The notes under the pieces are model-generated. The model made no database searches. It worked only from the letters and a program-made list of their open reading frames with translations, and was not told the DNA's origin. 64,000 nucleotides of DNA from Trichocoleus sp. FACHB-46 (GTDB lineage Bacteria; Cyanobacteriota; Cyanobacteriia; FACHB-46): NCBI RefSeq assembly GCF_014695385.1, contig NZ_JACJOD010000010.1:62001-126000 (forward strand). The letters are read 5' to 3'. How positions within the stretch are numbered: the first letter of the stretch is position 1; the number at the start of each line of letters is the position of its first letter. Position numbers and translations under genes: made by a program. Positions 1 to 8,036 of the stretch are shown here, piece by piece.

Positions 1-879
1 ACAAAGACGGCATGGGTGTTTCCTGGACAGGGGTCTCAGGCAATTGGGATGGGGGTAGATCTGCTAGAGCTACCCGAAGCAAAAACCAAGTTTGAGCAAG
101 CAGAACAGATCTTGGGTTGGTCGGTTTCGGCAGTCTGTCAAAGCGAAGAAGACAAGCTATCGCGTACCCTCTATACCCAGCCTTGTCTTTATGTTGTGGA
201 AAGCATTTTAGTTGACTTGATGCAAGCCAAAGGACAACAGGCTGATTTGGTGGCAGGTCATAGCTTGGGCGAGTATGTAGCACTTTATGCAGCTAAAGCT
301 TTTGATTTTGAGTCTGGACTGCGCTTGGTGAAGCGTCGAGCTGAGCTGATGGATAGTGCCTCTGATGGCATGATGGCGGCTGTGATCGGCTTCGATCGCG
401 AGCAACTAGAACAACAAATTGCTCAAACTGCTGATGTGGTCTTAGCCAATGACAACAATGCAGGCCAAGTCGTGATTTCTGGCACTCCGGCTGGAGTTGA
501 AGCCGTTCTATCTCAAATCAAAGCGAAACGAATGGTTCGCCTCAACGTGTCAGGTGCATTTCACTCGCCCTTGATGGCTGAGGCGGCGGCAGAATTCCAG
601 CAAGTCTTAGAAACTGTGAGTTTTGCTGATGCTCGGATTCCCGTCCTGTCGAATGTAGAACCTACCCCAGCGATCGCGGCTGCCGAACTGAAGCAGCGTT
701 TAGTGCAACAAATGACCGGATCGGTACGTTGGCGAGAAATTTCTCTGCGCTTACCGGAAGAAGGAATTGGCCGAGTTATAGAAATCGGACCCGGTAAAGT
801 CCTAACTGGTTTAATTAAACGCACCGCTCCTGATTTAGCCCTAGAGAACGTCAGCACTGCTGCTGATCTTCCCAGCTAA
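1..879 (+). CDS. fabD: Malonyl-CoA:ACP transacylase FabD (5' end cut)
   Basis: Transfers malonyl groups from CoA to acyl carrier protein, supplying type II fatty-acid synthesis in the cytoplasm. The frame is open from the first base and reads TKTAWVFPGQGSQ, so only the initiator codon seems to lie outside the window; the GTG at 16 is internal. The GQGSQ motif, the nucleophile elbow GHSLGE (Ser near residue 89) and the catalytic His in AFHSPLM (near 189) are all present. Length, about 293 residues, is normal. It is followed without a gap by an acyltransferase gene, which suggests a shared lipid-synthesis transcript. The family assignment is secure. Confidence 0.96.
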   Translation, partial: TKTAWVFPGQGSQAIGMGVDLLELPEAKTKFEQAEQILGWSVSAVCQSEEDKLSRTLYTQPCLYVVESILVDLMQAKGQQADLVAGHSLGEYVALYAAKAFDFESGLRLVKRRAELMDSASDGMMAAVIGFDREQLEQQIAQTADVVLANDNNAGQVVISGTPAGVEAVLSQIKAKRMVRLNVSGAFHSPLMAEAAAEFQQVLETVSFADARIPVLSNVEPTPAIAAAELKQRLVQQMTGSVRWREISLRLPEEGIGRVIEIGPGKVLTGLIKRTAPDLALENVSTAADLPS

Positions 880-1539
880 GTGAGTAGCAAACCAACACTG
901 ATGGGCAAAAGCCGCGAACCTCGAATTAGCCTCTTCCTCTACCACCTATTCAAGTGGTCGGTGGTCAGCCCTATGCTGCATAGCTATTTCCGAGGACGAA
1001 TTTATGGGGCAGAGCATGTACCCCACCAAGGACCACTCGTGATCGTCAGCAATCATGCTAGCGACTTCGACCCGCCCATTGTTTCCTGCTGTGTCCGCCG
1101 ACCCGTGGCTTACATGGCGAAAGAGGAACTATTTCAGGTGCCCGTGCTCAAGCAAGCGATTCGGCTCTACGGAGCTTACCCAGTCAAACGCGGCTCGGCA
1201 GATCGGAGCGCCATTCGGGAGGCTATGGCTGCTTTAGATCAGGGCTGGGCCGCAGGTATTTTTCTGCAAGGCACGCGCACCGTGGACGGTCGTATTCCTA
1301 GTCCTAAACTGGGAGCTGCATTGATTGCGGCTAAAACTCAAGCTCCATTGCTACCTGTAAGCTTATGGGGCACCCAAGCCATCATCCGTAAAAGCTCAGC
1401 AACACCTCGACCTGTGCCGTTGACAATTCGGATTGGACAGCCAATTCCACCGCCGCGATCGACAGAGCGAGAAGAACTAGAAGCTGTGACTCAGCAGTGT
1501 GTTGAGGTGATTCATGCCATGCACGATTTAGGGCGATAA
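880..1539 (+). CDS. plsC: 1-acyl-sn-glycerol-3-phosphate acyltransferase (PlsC family)
   Basis: Predicted to acylate lysophosphatidate to phosphatidate at the membrane, the second acylation of glycerolipid synthesis. The block NHASDFD supplies the HX4D catalytic motif near residue 60. QGTRT near residue 127 matches the EGTR substrate-binding motif, with Gln for Glu. Its GTG start follows directly on the fabD stop, so translational coupling is likely; an ATG 21 bases downstream (901) is an alternative start. At 219 residues it is of ordinary PlsC size. Whether it acts on acyl-ACP, acyl-CoA or another lysolipid cannot be read from the sequence. Confidence 0.92.
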   Translation: MSSKPTLMGKSREPRISLFLYHLFKWSVVSPMLHSYFRGRIYGAEHVPHQGPLVIVSNHASDFDPPIVSCCVRRPVAYMAKEELFQVPVLKQAIRLYGAYPVKRGSADRSAIREAMAALDQGWAAGIFLQGTRTVDGRIPSPKLGAALIAAKTQAPLLPVSLWGTQAIIRKSSATPRPVPLTIRIGQPIPPPRSTEREELEAVTQQCVEVIHAMHDLGR

Positions 1540-1681
1540 ATCCCAATACCCTTTAGAGCAACGAACTACCACCAAAGAGAGTTTGCGAGTAGCTAAGGAC
1601 ACCATGAAAATAGGCATGGTTCTAAGCTTCCTCACCGAATAACACCTATCACAAACTCTTGGCTTGTTGCCTGTTGTAAAT

Positions 1682-2794
1682 ATGAATGAACGACCTGCCA
1701 GAGATTTCTGGGACCGACTGAATAATGTGGCACTCGTTCGCTTTTTATTACTATTTGCATCTGGCTGGGCTTTGGTACAGCTACTAGCGTATTTCGAGAC
1801 TGTAATTGTCACATTTACCCTAGCAGCAGTTTTGGCATTGTTACTTAACTATCCAGTGCGGTGGTTACAACGGTTTTTGCCGCGCGGTTTAGCTATTGGT
1901 TTGGTGTTTATTTCTAGTTTGGTCCTGTTTAGCGGGCTGGCAGTAACGGTAGGTTTTACTTTAGCGTCTCAGGCTCAAGAGTTAGTTGACAGAATTTCGG
2001 AAGTTCTTAACTCTTTAATTCCCTTAACTGAACGCATCGAACGGTTTCTGCGCGATCGCAACATTCCAATTCAGCTCAATGAGATTCAAAGACAGTTTCA
2101 AACCCAGTTCTTGTCGGAAGTTGGAACAAGTATTGGTTTGGGACTGGCGGCATTAGGCGTATTTTTTTCTAATTTTATTAATTTCATCCTAATTACAGTC
2201 GTTGCCTTTTTCATGTTGCTAGATGGCAGGCGGCTTTGGCAATTGTTAATGAAACTGGTGCCTGTTCATCTGCGCTCTCGGTTCACGCTAGTTGTGCAAC
2301 GTAAGTTCTTAGGTTTTTTTCGTGGCCAGTTTTTGCTCACTGTATTTCTGACCACCACTAGCTTTTTAGTATTTTTAATTTTACAGGTTCCGTTTGCTTT
2401 GCTTTTAGCCATGATGGTCGGGATTCTGGATACGATTCCGGGAATTGGAGCGACCTTAGGCGTGGCGTTGGTTTCGCTAATTGTTTTGTCTCAGAGCGCC
2501 TGGTTGGCGCTACAAGTCTTAGTGGCTTCAGTTGTTTTGCAACAAGTTCAAGATAACTTCATTGCCCCACGAGTGATGCAAGAGTCACTCAATATCAATC
2601 CTGTGATCGTCTTTTTTGCATTGCTAGTAGGAGCAAGAGTGGCAGGTCTGTTAGGAATTTTTTTGGCGATTCCTATTGCTGCTGTTTTAGTGAGCTTATT
2701 TGAAATTGATGAAATGAAAGCGGAACCCGCTGAAAAAGTGTTACAGGAGCAAGTGCTCCAAGAAGACACGTTACAAGAAGACACGCTAAAATGA
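1682..2794 (+). CDS. AI-2E family transporter (PerM/DUF20-like permease)
   Basis: Multi-pass membrane protein of the AI-2E/PerM family, whose members export autoinducer-2 or act as ion antiporters; the substrate here is unknown. There are hydrophobic segments at the N terminus (roughly residues 15-60), a helix pair near 65-85, and a cluster of C-terminal helices around the family hallmark GILDTIPGIGATLG. I chose the ATG at 1682 over the TTG at 1664, giving 370 residues, a usual length. The C-terminal tail is odd: a short QEDTL repeat encoded by a 15-base tandem duplication. Confidence 0.85.
   Translation: MNERPARDFWDRLNNVALVRFLLLFASGWALVQLLAYFETVIVTFTLAAVLALLLNYPVRWLQRFLPRGLAIGLVFISSLVLFSGLAVTVGFTLASQAQELVDRISEVLNSLIPLTERIERFLRDRNIPIQLNEIQRQFQTQFLSEVGTSIGLGLAALGVFFSNFINFILITVVAFFMLLDGRRLWQLLMKLVPVHLRSRFTLVVQRKFLGFFRGQFLLTVFLTTTSFLVFLILQVPFALLLAMMVGILDTIPGIGATLGVALVSLIVLSQSAWLALQVLVASVVLQQVQDNFIAPRVMQESLNINPVIVFFALLVGARVAGLLGIFLAIPIAAVLVSLFEIDEMKAEPAEKVLQEQVLQEDTLQEDTLK
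2759..2788 (+). repeat. Two-copy 15-base tandem repeat in permease tail
   Basis: CAAGAAGACACGTTA is followed at once by CAAGAAGACACGCTA, differing at one base. In frame this encodes repeated QEDTL units at the extreme C terminus of the permease. A related but diverged unit (CAGGAGCAAGTGCTC) lies just upstream. Confidence 0.8.
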
Positions 2795-2818
2795 GCCGAG
2801 TTTAAGAGGTCGTGGTCA

Positions 2819-3154
2819 ATGTCAGGTTTGGACAGTGTTAGAGCAGATTTAGCAGAGATGCTGGATGAGGCGGAGTGGAACTGGTTGATGCCTCATGCTC
2901 AGCGAGATGTGCTGCTGGTTGTGGCTCCAGGATTGAGCTTGTTAGATGTAGGAGTGGCGATCGCCAGTGATAATGTAGCCGAAGTGCAGAGCTGGATTCA
3001 GCAGAACTTATTAGCTAAGCCGACTGCAACTCAATTATCTGACTGGAACAGCGATCAGGAGAAACGCTTTAGTGCCTTGATTGTGCGGCCCTACGTTTTA
3101 GTTCAAGAGCTATCTGTCCCTTCTGATACTCCTGAAGTTAAGGGAAGTTATTAA
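2819..3154 (+). CDS. DUF2288 family protein
   Basis: Small soluble protein of 111 residues without signal peptide or membrane segment. The N-terminal block (LAEMLDEAEWNWLMPHAQRD) and the VGVAIASDNV segment match my memory of the DUF2288 family, found in cyanobacteria and proteobacteria and of unknown function. It lies 24 bases downstream of the permease, probably on the same transcript. Its last 17 bases overlap the end of the convergent YdcF-like gene. No catalytic motif is visible. Confidence 0.75.
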   Translation: MSGLDSVRADLAEMLDEAEWNWLMPHAQRDVLLVVAPGLSLLDVGVAIASDNVAEVQSWIQQNLLAKPTATQLSDWNSDQEKRFSALIVRPYVLVQELSVPSDTPEVKGSY

Positions 3155-3785
3155 CCGCTGGCTCAGGAGACTCAGATGTATTGAGGAGCTGACTGAGACG
3201 CGAGCCTGTCCGACCTGTCGCAACCCAAAGTATGGCTCTAGCTCCATCTCGCACAGCTTTTTCCAGCGATTCTGGCGATTGTCCAGAAGGGACAGATACC
3301 GGCTTAAAATCAATTCCCCGACTACCTAAAACAATTTCACCAATCACTTGGGCTCGGCGCATATGGTAGTCAGAGGTAATCAGGTAAACGCTGTCAATCC
3401 CTTCCGCCTTGAATTTATCGACCAAGGTTGTGAAGTTGGTGACAGTATCAACGGCTTCGCGATCGATAATTACGCGATTGGGTGCAATTCCTGCCTCAGC
3501 AAAGGCCCACTCTGTATATTCTGGATTGCTGCCACTTGAAATCCAGACTGATATTTGAGGATGTTCCCGCGCAAATTCAGCCGCAAATACTTCCCGCTCC
3601 GGAGCACCACCTAGGACTAGCACCGCTTGGGGCTGCCGGAAGTAACTTCTAATTTCTCGGTACCCTAACCACAAGACAGCAGGGAGTAACAGCATCAACC
3701 ACGGAAATGACTTGCGGCGAGACTGAGACTTTTTTGAGCGTTTACCTTGCTGTGCTCTAGGATAGATAGCTTCCCTCGACTGCAT
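3138..3785 (-). CDS. YdcF/ElyC/SanA-family membrane-anchored protein (DUF218)
   Basis: DUF218-family protein of 215 residues; some relatives affect envelope polysaccharide or peptidoglycan assembly, and the biochemical role is unclear. A basic N terminus (about 1-26) is followed by one membrane segment (about 29-42), leaving the domain probably outside the cytoplasmic membrane. Family signatures are the VLGG strand, an early acidic/arginine block (PERE), the VTNF segment, and SDYHMRRA near residue 140. It converges on the DUF2288 gene with a 17-base overlap. Start ATG is followed by a plausible anchor, so I kept it. Confidence 0.82.
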   Translation of the reverse strand: MQSREAIYPRAQQGKRSKKSQSRRKSFPWLMLLLPAVLWLGYREIRSYFRQPQAVLVLGGAPEREVFAAEFAREHPQISVWISSGSNPEYTEWAFAEAGIAPNRVIIDREAVDTVTNFTTLVDKFKAEGIDSVYLITSDYHMRRAQVIGEIVLGSRGIDFKPVSVPSGQSPESLEKAVRDGARAILWVATGRTGSRLSQLLNTSESPEPAVNNFP

Positions 3786-3862
3786 ACTTAAAATCGTAAA
3801 TAGTGTAACCTGGAGCCCCTAGGTCGTTCCTAGCACGACAGCGAGTGATTCCCCAGTAAAAG

Positions 3863-4048
3863 AGTACCCTCAAATTTAAGCAAACTTGTGGAGAATCGCT
3901 CTTTTATGGTGAAATTCTATGCTTTCTGCTAACTCTGACGCACCACTCCTTAGCATGGTTCACCCCCACTAACGAATAGTCAGGAAAAGTAGCTCAATTT
4001 CATGGGCGATCGCTGACTGAGACTAGTACCCTGAAGAGACAGTACCCT
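3863..4048 (+). promoter_or_regulatory. Three direct AGTACCCT octamers before the GH1 gene
   Basis: The octamer AGTACCCT occurs at 3863, 4025 and 4041 in the roughly 300-base gap before the beta-glucosidase gene; the last two start 16 bases apart and sit 41-64 bases before its ATG. This could be a regulator site or chance. I see no gene, tRNA or terminator in the rest of the gap. Confidence 0.3.
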
Positions 4049-4088
4049 ACAGATTCAGTGGCAGGAATTTAGCCGCATTGGAGGTTCT

Positions 4089-5462
4089 ATGGCCAGCTAC
4101 TCATTCCCAGATGATTTTACTTGGGGCGTAGCCACTGCCTCTTACCAAATTGAAGGGGCAGTCGCAGAAGATGGCCGAAAACCTAGTGTTTGGGATACCT
4201 TCAGTGAGACTTCGGGACGTGTGCTAAACGGAGATACAGGCGAAAGTGCCTGTGAGCATTACCATCGTTACAAAGAAGATATTGCCTTAATGGCCCAATT
4301 GGGAATTAAGCATTACCGCTTCAGCATCGCTTGGCCTCGGATTGTGCCGACTGGTATAGGTCCAGTGAACGAAGCAGGCATCGATTTTTACAAGCGTTTA
4401 GTTGATTGTCTCCAGGAACATGGCATCACACCTCACGCCACCCTGTTTCATTGGGATAGCCCCCAAGCTTTAGAAGACCGCTATGGCTCTTGGCGGAGCC
4501 GAGAAATGGCTCAAGCTTATGCTGACTATGTGAGCGCGGTGGTCAGTCGCTTGGGCGATCGCATTACCCACTGGATGACGATCAACGAGATTTCTTGCTT
4601 TACCCATATGGGCTACGCAGCCAATCAAATTCCCGTCCATGCGCCAGGAACGACCGTCAAAACGCTAAAAGAAGTTTGGCAAACCTCTCACCATGCTGTT
4701 TTGGCTCACGGATTAGGTTGCCAAGCGATTCGCGCAGCTTCTCCTGGTCCTTGTTCCGTAGCTTTGGTGGACAACTTCACAACCACCGTTCCCTTAATCG
4801 AGTCGTCAGAGCACATTGCTGCTGCCCAAAAAGCCTTTGGCTCTCTCATGTCCAACGGTGGAATTATTTTTCCAGTTTTAACTGGAGCATACAACCCAGA
4901 TTTATTGGAAAAACTCGGTGCTGATGCTCCAGATATTCAAGATGGCGATCTAGAAAATATTCATCAACCTTTAGATGCGATCGGCCTCAATATCTACTTC
5001 GGTAGCTACGTCCAAGCGTCTGACAATCAACAAGGGTATGAAGTTCTCGACTTCCCTGTTGGTTATCCTCGGATGCACATGCCATGGCTACATATCGTAC
5101 CGGAAAGTATTTATTGGAGCATTCGCCACATCAGCGAAACTCTAGGCAGACCTGACTTGCCCGTTTTTATTACCGAGAATGGGTGTGCCGCTCAAGACGA
5201 ATTGCGACCCGATGGCACTGTGATCGATAGCGATCGCATTATGTATTTGCGTCAGCACCTCAAGTCGGCTCAGAGAGCGATTAGTGAAGGTTACCCACTT
5301 AAAGGTTATTTTCTCTGGACGTTTATGGATAACTTTGAGTGGGCTTGGGGGTACGATCGCCGCTTCGGGATTATTTACACCGACTACCCCACCCAAGCCC
5401 GGATTCCTAAGGTTAGCTACCATTGGTATAGCGAGTGTATTCGGCAAAATCGCGTTGTGTAG
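4089..5462 (+). CDS. Family 1 glycoside hydrolase (beta-glucosidase)
   Basis: Predicted to hydrolyse beta-glucosides such as cellobiose or plant-type glycosides. It has the full GH1 barrel at 457 residues: the N-terminal FTWGVATASYQIEGA block, acid/base Glu in TINEI (E167), and nucleophile Glu in ITENG (E363). The acid/base motif reads TINEIS rather than the usual TFNEP, so the residue after NE is not Pro. The C-terminal WTFMDNFEWAWGY block is standard. A good ribosome site (GGAGG, 8 bases upstream) supports the ATG. No signal peptide is evident, so it is probably cytoplasmic. Confidence 0.93.
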   Translation: MASYSFPDDFTWGVATASYQIEGAVAEDGRKPSVWDTFSETSGRVLNGDTGESACEHYHRYKEDIALMAQLGIKHYRFSIAWPRIVPTGIGPVNEAGIDFYKRLVDCLQEHGITPHATLFHWDSPQALEDRYGSWRSREMAQAYADYVSAVVSRLGDRITHWMTINEISCFTHMGYAANQIPVHAPGTTVKTLKEVWQTSHHAVLAHGLGCQAIRAASPGPCSVALVDNFTTTVPLIESSEHIAAAQKAFGSLMSNGGIIFPVLTGAYNPDLLEKLGADAPDIQDGDLENIHQPLDAIGLNIYFGSYVQASDNQQGYEVLDFPVGYPRMHMPWLHIVPESIYWSIRHISETLGRPDLPVFITENGCAAQDELRPDGTVIDSDRIMYLRQHLKSAQRAISEGYPLKGYFLWTFMDNFEWAWGYDRRFGIIYTDYPTQARIPKVSYHWYSECIRQNRVV

Positions 5463-5488
5463 TCTTCAACCAGGGAAGCAAAACTTCA

Positions 5489-5851
5489 ATGCATGTGACT
5501 ATTAACAGCAACAAACTTTGCATTGAACTTAACTTCTGGGAAAAACTCTGGGCTTTGCAGTTCAATTACACTTGGCAAATCCCTCTTGATCACATCGAGC
5601 GAGTTACCACAACCGCGCCTTCAAGTAATTGGAAAACACTCATCTGGAAAGAAGTAAAGCTACCTGGAACCTTTGTGCCAGGTGTAATTAAAGCTGGGAC
5701 TTATTACACAGATCAGGGTCGGGAGTTTTGGTATGTCACAGATGACAAAAACTATTTAATTCTCGACCTAAAAAATGAGTTTTACCAAAAAGTGATTTTG
5801 ACTGTAGAACAAAATCAACTTTTGGCAGAGCAATTGAATTTAGAGCGCTAA
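5489..5851 (+). CDS. Hypothetical protein, possibly PH-like fold
   Basis: Protein of 120 residues from the ATG at 5489; the open frame runs further upstream into the GH1 gene, but that part is unlikely to be coding. It has no membrane segment or signal peptide. The alternating hydrophobic strands, WEKLWALQ near the N terminus, IPLDHIERV, and the closing LDLKNEFYQKVILTVE helix-like stretch recall small bacterial PH-domain proteins that read out membrane or protein contacts. That is a pattern impression, not a firm match. It lies 26 bases after the GH1 stop and may be co-transcribed. Confidence 0.6.
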   Translation: MHVTINSNKLCIELNFWEKLWALQFNYTWQIPLDHIERVTTTAPSSNWKTLIWKEVKLPGTFVPGVIKAGTYYTDQGREFWYVTDDKNYLILDLKNEFYQKVILTVEQNQLLAEQLNLER

Positions 5852-6013
5852 CGGTTGAGCTTATTTCTCCTAAGTCTTTGATGAGTTCGTTGGCATCGAG
5901 CAAGGCAGTAATAGTACAGAGATTACCAATCATGCCTTGGTAATATTTAGCGCATGAAAGCTTTAGAGCTTGTTCTAGCTTGAGTTTGGTTCTCAGCCTC
6001 TGGCAGTTTTTGC
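5736..6013 (-). pseudogene. Possible relic of a helical protein
   Basis: On the minus strand the frame is open from a stop near 6014 down to 5736. Its upstream half reads like a real amphipathic helical protein (for example KYYQGMIGNL and LLDANELIKDLGEI), but there is no good start before that stretch, and the downstream half merely shadows the plus-strand gene. It may be a decayed fragment. I could not name the family. The rest of this gap up to 6295 is AT-rich and holds the Pho-box-like repeats. Confidence 0.2.
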
Positions 6014-6063
6014 TTTACACAAACTTCATCAAATATCGCTAAAAATACATCGTTAGTTTAAAC

Positions 6064-6104
6064 AGAGATTAAATAAGTCAAGCCAAATTAAGTAGAGATT
6101 AAAT
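6064..6104 (+). repeat. Direct repeat AGAGATTAAAT, 30 bases apart
   Basis: The 11-mer AGAGATTAAAT occurs at 6064 and 6094. The second copy leads into the TTAA-periodic block described next. The 30-base spacing is close to three helical turns, compatible with a regulator site, but low complexity makes chance possible. Confidence 0.4.
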
Positions 6105-6127
6105 TAAAATTAACCTTTGCTTAACCG
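6098..6127 (+). promoter_or_regulatory. Pho-box-like triple repeat (SphR/PhoB site)
   Basis: Three octamers in tandem with 3-base spacers: ATTAAATT, ATTAACCT and CTTAACCG. All share a TTAA core at an exact 11-base period. The cyanobacterial Pho box is known as direct octamer repeats of the PyTTAAPyPyT type with 3-base spacers. The second and third copies fit well, the first only in its core. It lies about 170 bases before the ATG of the six-helix membrane protein, so phosphate-dependent control of that gene is inferred. Confidence 0.5.
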
Positions 6128-6295
6128 TTTCTAAGGCTGGAATTTCTGATTAAAGGTTGCTCTTCTACTATGTCTTCTCCTGCATTAGCTTCTATCTAAA
6201 GCAGGAAAATATACCTGTTTTGTCCTTGTCTCATTAGGGTGGATGACTTTTTCTGCTAACTTGCTGAGTCCACGCTTCGAAGGTACCGAGCAACC

Positions 6296-7096
6296 ATGAT
6301 TTCTATCTCCTCTAGAAAAGTTGTTAAATTTCTAGCGTTTGTTGTCCTAGGCTTGCTTTCCTTCAGTCTGTTAGGGCAACTTTCCAAGGTTCTATGGGGT
6401 GGCGATCGCCAGTGGATTACGTCGTTGGCTCATGTCTTTGATCTAGATCGAGAAAAAAATCTGCCTAGTTTGTATTCGGCGGCAACGCTATTTATTTGCG
6501 CTTTTCTGCTAGCGTTCATTACTTGGGTTAAGCGTCAAAATCGCGATCGCTATGTTTGGCATTGGGGATTTCTGTCTTGTATTTTTCTCTTCCTCAGTGC
6601 TGACGAATGGACTAGTATTCATGAAAAAACCATTGAACCGCTTAGAGCTTTGCTCGGTAGCAATGGTGGTGGAGTTCTATACTTTGCTTGGGTCGTTCCC
6701 GGTGCCCTTTTTGTGGGCGTTGTCGCGATCGCCTATCTCAAGTTTTTGACCGATTTGCCTCCTCGCACCAAGCGACTGGTTTTGCTCGCGGGCACGCTCT
6801 ATGTTGCTGGGACTTTAGGCATGGAAATGATAGACGGGGCCTATGCCAACCAGTATGGGACGCGCATTTGGGGGACGCAAGGCTTAAGACTTAGCCTGGA
6901 GGCAGGAGTCTATACGCTAATGATGACCTGCGAAGAAGCTCTAGAGATGGTGGGGGTACTAATTTTTATCTATACACTGCTCTCTTACCTGGGGGATTGC
7001 ATTCAGGAAGTCCGCATTCGGATCGATGCTGACAGAAATCCAGTTTTGTCTGATGTGGTTGTTGGTGCAGCAATGCCGAATAGAGGACGGGCTTAA
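6296..7096 (+). CDS. Six-helix membrane protein of unknown function
   Basis: Protein of 266 residues with about six predicted membrane helices (near residues 10-30, 58-78, 88-101, 128-148, 160-177 and 213-232). Charged residues lie in or beside the helices: DEWTSIHE after helix 3 (D103, E104, H109, E110), EMID at 177-180, and EEALE at 213-217. Such a cluster suggests a metal site or a membrane hydrolase of the CREST kind (alkaline ceramidase-like), but I cannot confirm any family. The Pho-box-like repeat upstream hints at a phosphate-starvation role. The gene stands alone, with its stop 5 bases from the convergent hydrolase gene. Confidence 0.75.
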   Translation: MISISSRKVVKFLAFVVLGLLSFSLLGQLSKVLWGGDRQWITSLAHVFDLDREKNLPSLYSAATLFICAFLLAFITWVKRQNRDRYVWHWGFLSCIFLFLSADEWTSIHEKTIEPLRALLGSNGGGVLYFAWVVPGALFVGVVAIAYLKFLTDLPPRTKRLVLLAGTLYVAGTLGMEMIDGAYANQYGTRIWGTQGLRLSLEAGVYTLMMTCEEALEMVGVLIFIYTLLSYLGDCIQEVRIRIDADRNPVLSDVVVGAAMPNRGRA

Positions 7097-7101
7097 AGAA
7101 T

Positions 7102-8001
7102 CTAGAGGCTTTGTAGGTATCGGTATAGCAACCCAATCACAATTGCGGGTTGTTCCAACTGTGGCAACACGCCTGCATCTGGAATCACTTGAAAAGCTTG
7201 CACTGCCTTGGGGTTCAGTTGAGCCAAACGCTGCCCTAGACTAACACTTGTAAATTGGGCTTGCTCCCCCCACACCATACAAGTTGGTACAGTGAGCTGG
7301 CCTAAATATTGAGCTAAATCGAAATAGAGATCACCGCGTAAAAAAGCCAGTGCCGCATATTCAGCATTGGGTTGCTGAGCGGAAGCTAAGTAAGCAGCCA
7401 CCATTTCTGTAGAAACCCGCTCTGGCCGAGCGAAAAGAAATCGCTCCAGAAAGTTCCGTACTGCCACTTCATTTGTCGCTCCTACCGTGTAAATGAGGCT
7501 ATCCAGTAGGGGCGTGCGGATTAATTGCAGCGGGAGGCGACGGCCTGCGCTTTGCCCAAAGTCATCAAATCCAGCGGGACATACTAGAAAGAGCGATCGC
7601 AAGAGATTGGGCTGTTGAATGGCTAAGCGAATCGCGATCGCCCCTGTAAGGGAAGCAGCCACCACACAGACAGGTTGCTCAGATACCTGTTGCAGAAACT
7701 CCCCTAAAGTTGTTAAATAATCAGCCACTTGGTAATCTCGCACCGGATGGGCGGATTGTCCCCAACCTATTAAATCTGGCGCAATAATTCGGTGAGTAGT
7801 AGCAAAAGCGGCATAAACCTTGGACCACTCATAAGCGGAAGCTCCACCTCCAAAGCTGTGTAAAAAAACGAGTGGTGGTAACTCATCGCTATTGGCTGGA
7901 ACCCAAGATTCTGGGCTGTGGGATTGAGTGTAGTAGGCGATCGAACCTAAAGAGGTTTGAACTACACCTTGCCGAAAACCCGGAGGTTGAAACTGGAGCA
8001 T
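7102..8001 (-). CDS. Alpha/beta-fold hydrolase homologue lacking catalytic acid and base
   Basis: A complete alpha/beta-hydrolase fold of 299 residues with the oxyanion loop HSFGGG (48-53) and APDLIGWGQS. The nucleophile Ser117 is present, but its elbow reads AASLTG instead of GxSxGG. The usual acid in the WGEKD block is replaced (WGEQAQF, Ala248), and the usual base His in the DAGHLP block is Val278 (DAGVLPQLEQP). Fold identity is secure; activity is doubtful. It may be a binding protein or scaffold. It diverges from the next gene with only 35 bases between starts, so the two promoters must overlap or lie inside the genes. Confidence 0.9.
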   Translation of the reverse strand: MLQFQPPGFRQGVVQTSLGSIAYYTQSHSPESWVPANSDELPPLVFLHSFGGGASAYEWSKVYAAFATTHRIIAPDLIGWGQSAHPVRDYQVADYLTTLGEFLQQVSEQPVCVVAASLTGAIAIRLAIQQPNLLRSLFLVCPAGFDDFGQSAGRRLPLQLIRTPLLDSLIYTVGATNEVAVRNFLERFLFARPERVSTEMVAAYLASAQQPNAEYAALAFLRGDLYFDLAQYLGQLTVPTCMVWGEQAQFTSVSLGQRLAQLNPKAVQAFQVIPDAGVLPQLEQPAIVIGLLYRYLQSL

Positions 8002-8036
8002 ATCTTGTCATGCTTAGTATCTTCACTCCTAAGGAT

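Noticed and set aside
5435-5488. Upstream extension of the hypothetical after the GH1 gene
   Set aside because: Overlaps the end of the GH1 gene; the ATG at 5489 is the natural start.
7872-8036. Upstream extension of the secreted protein
   Set aside because: It overlaps the divergent hydrolase gene and would bury the signal peptide; the ATG at 8037 has a ribosome site.
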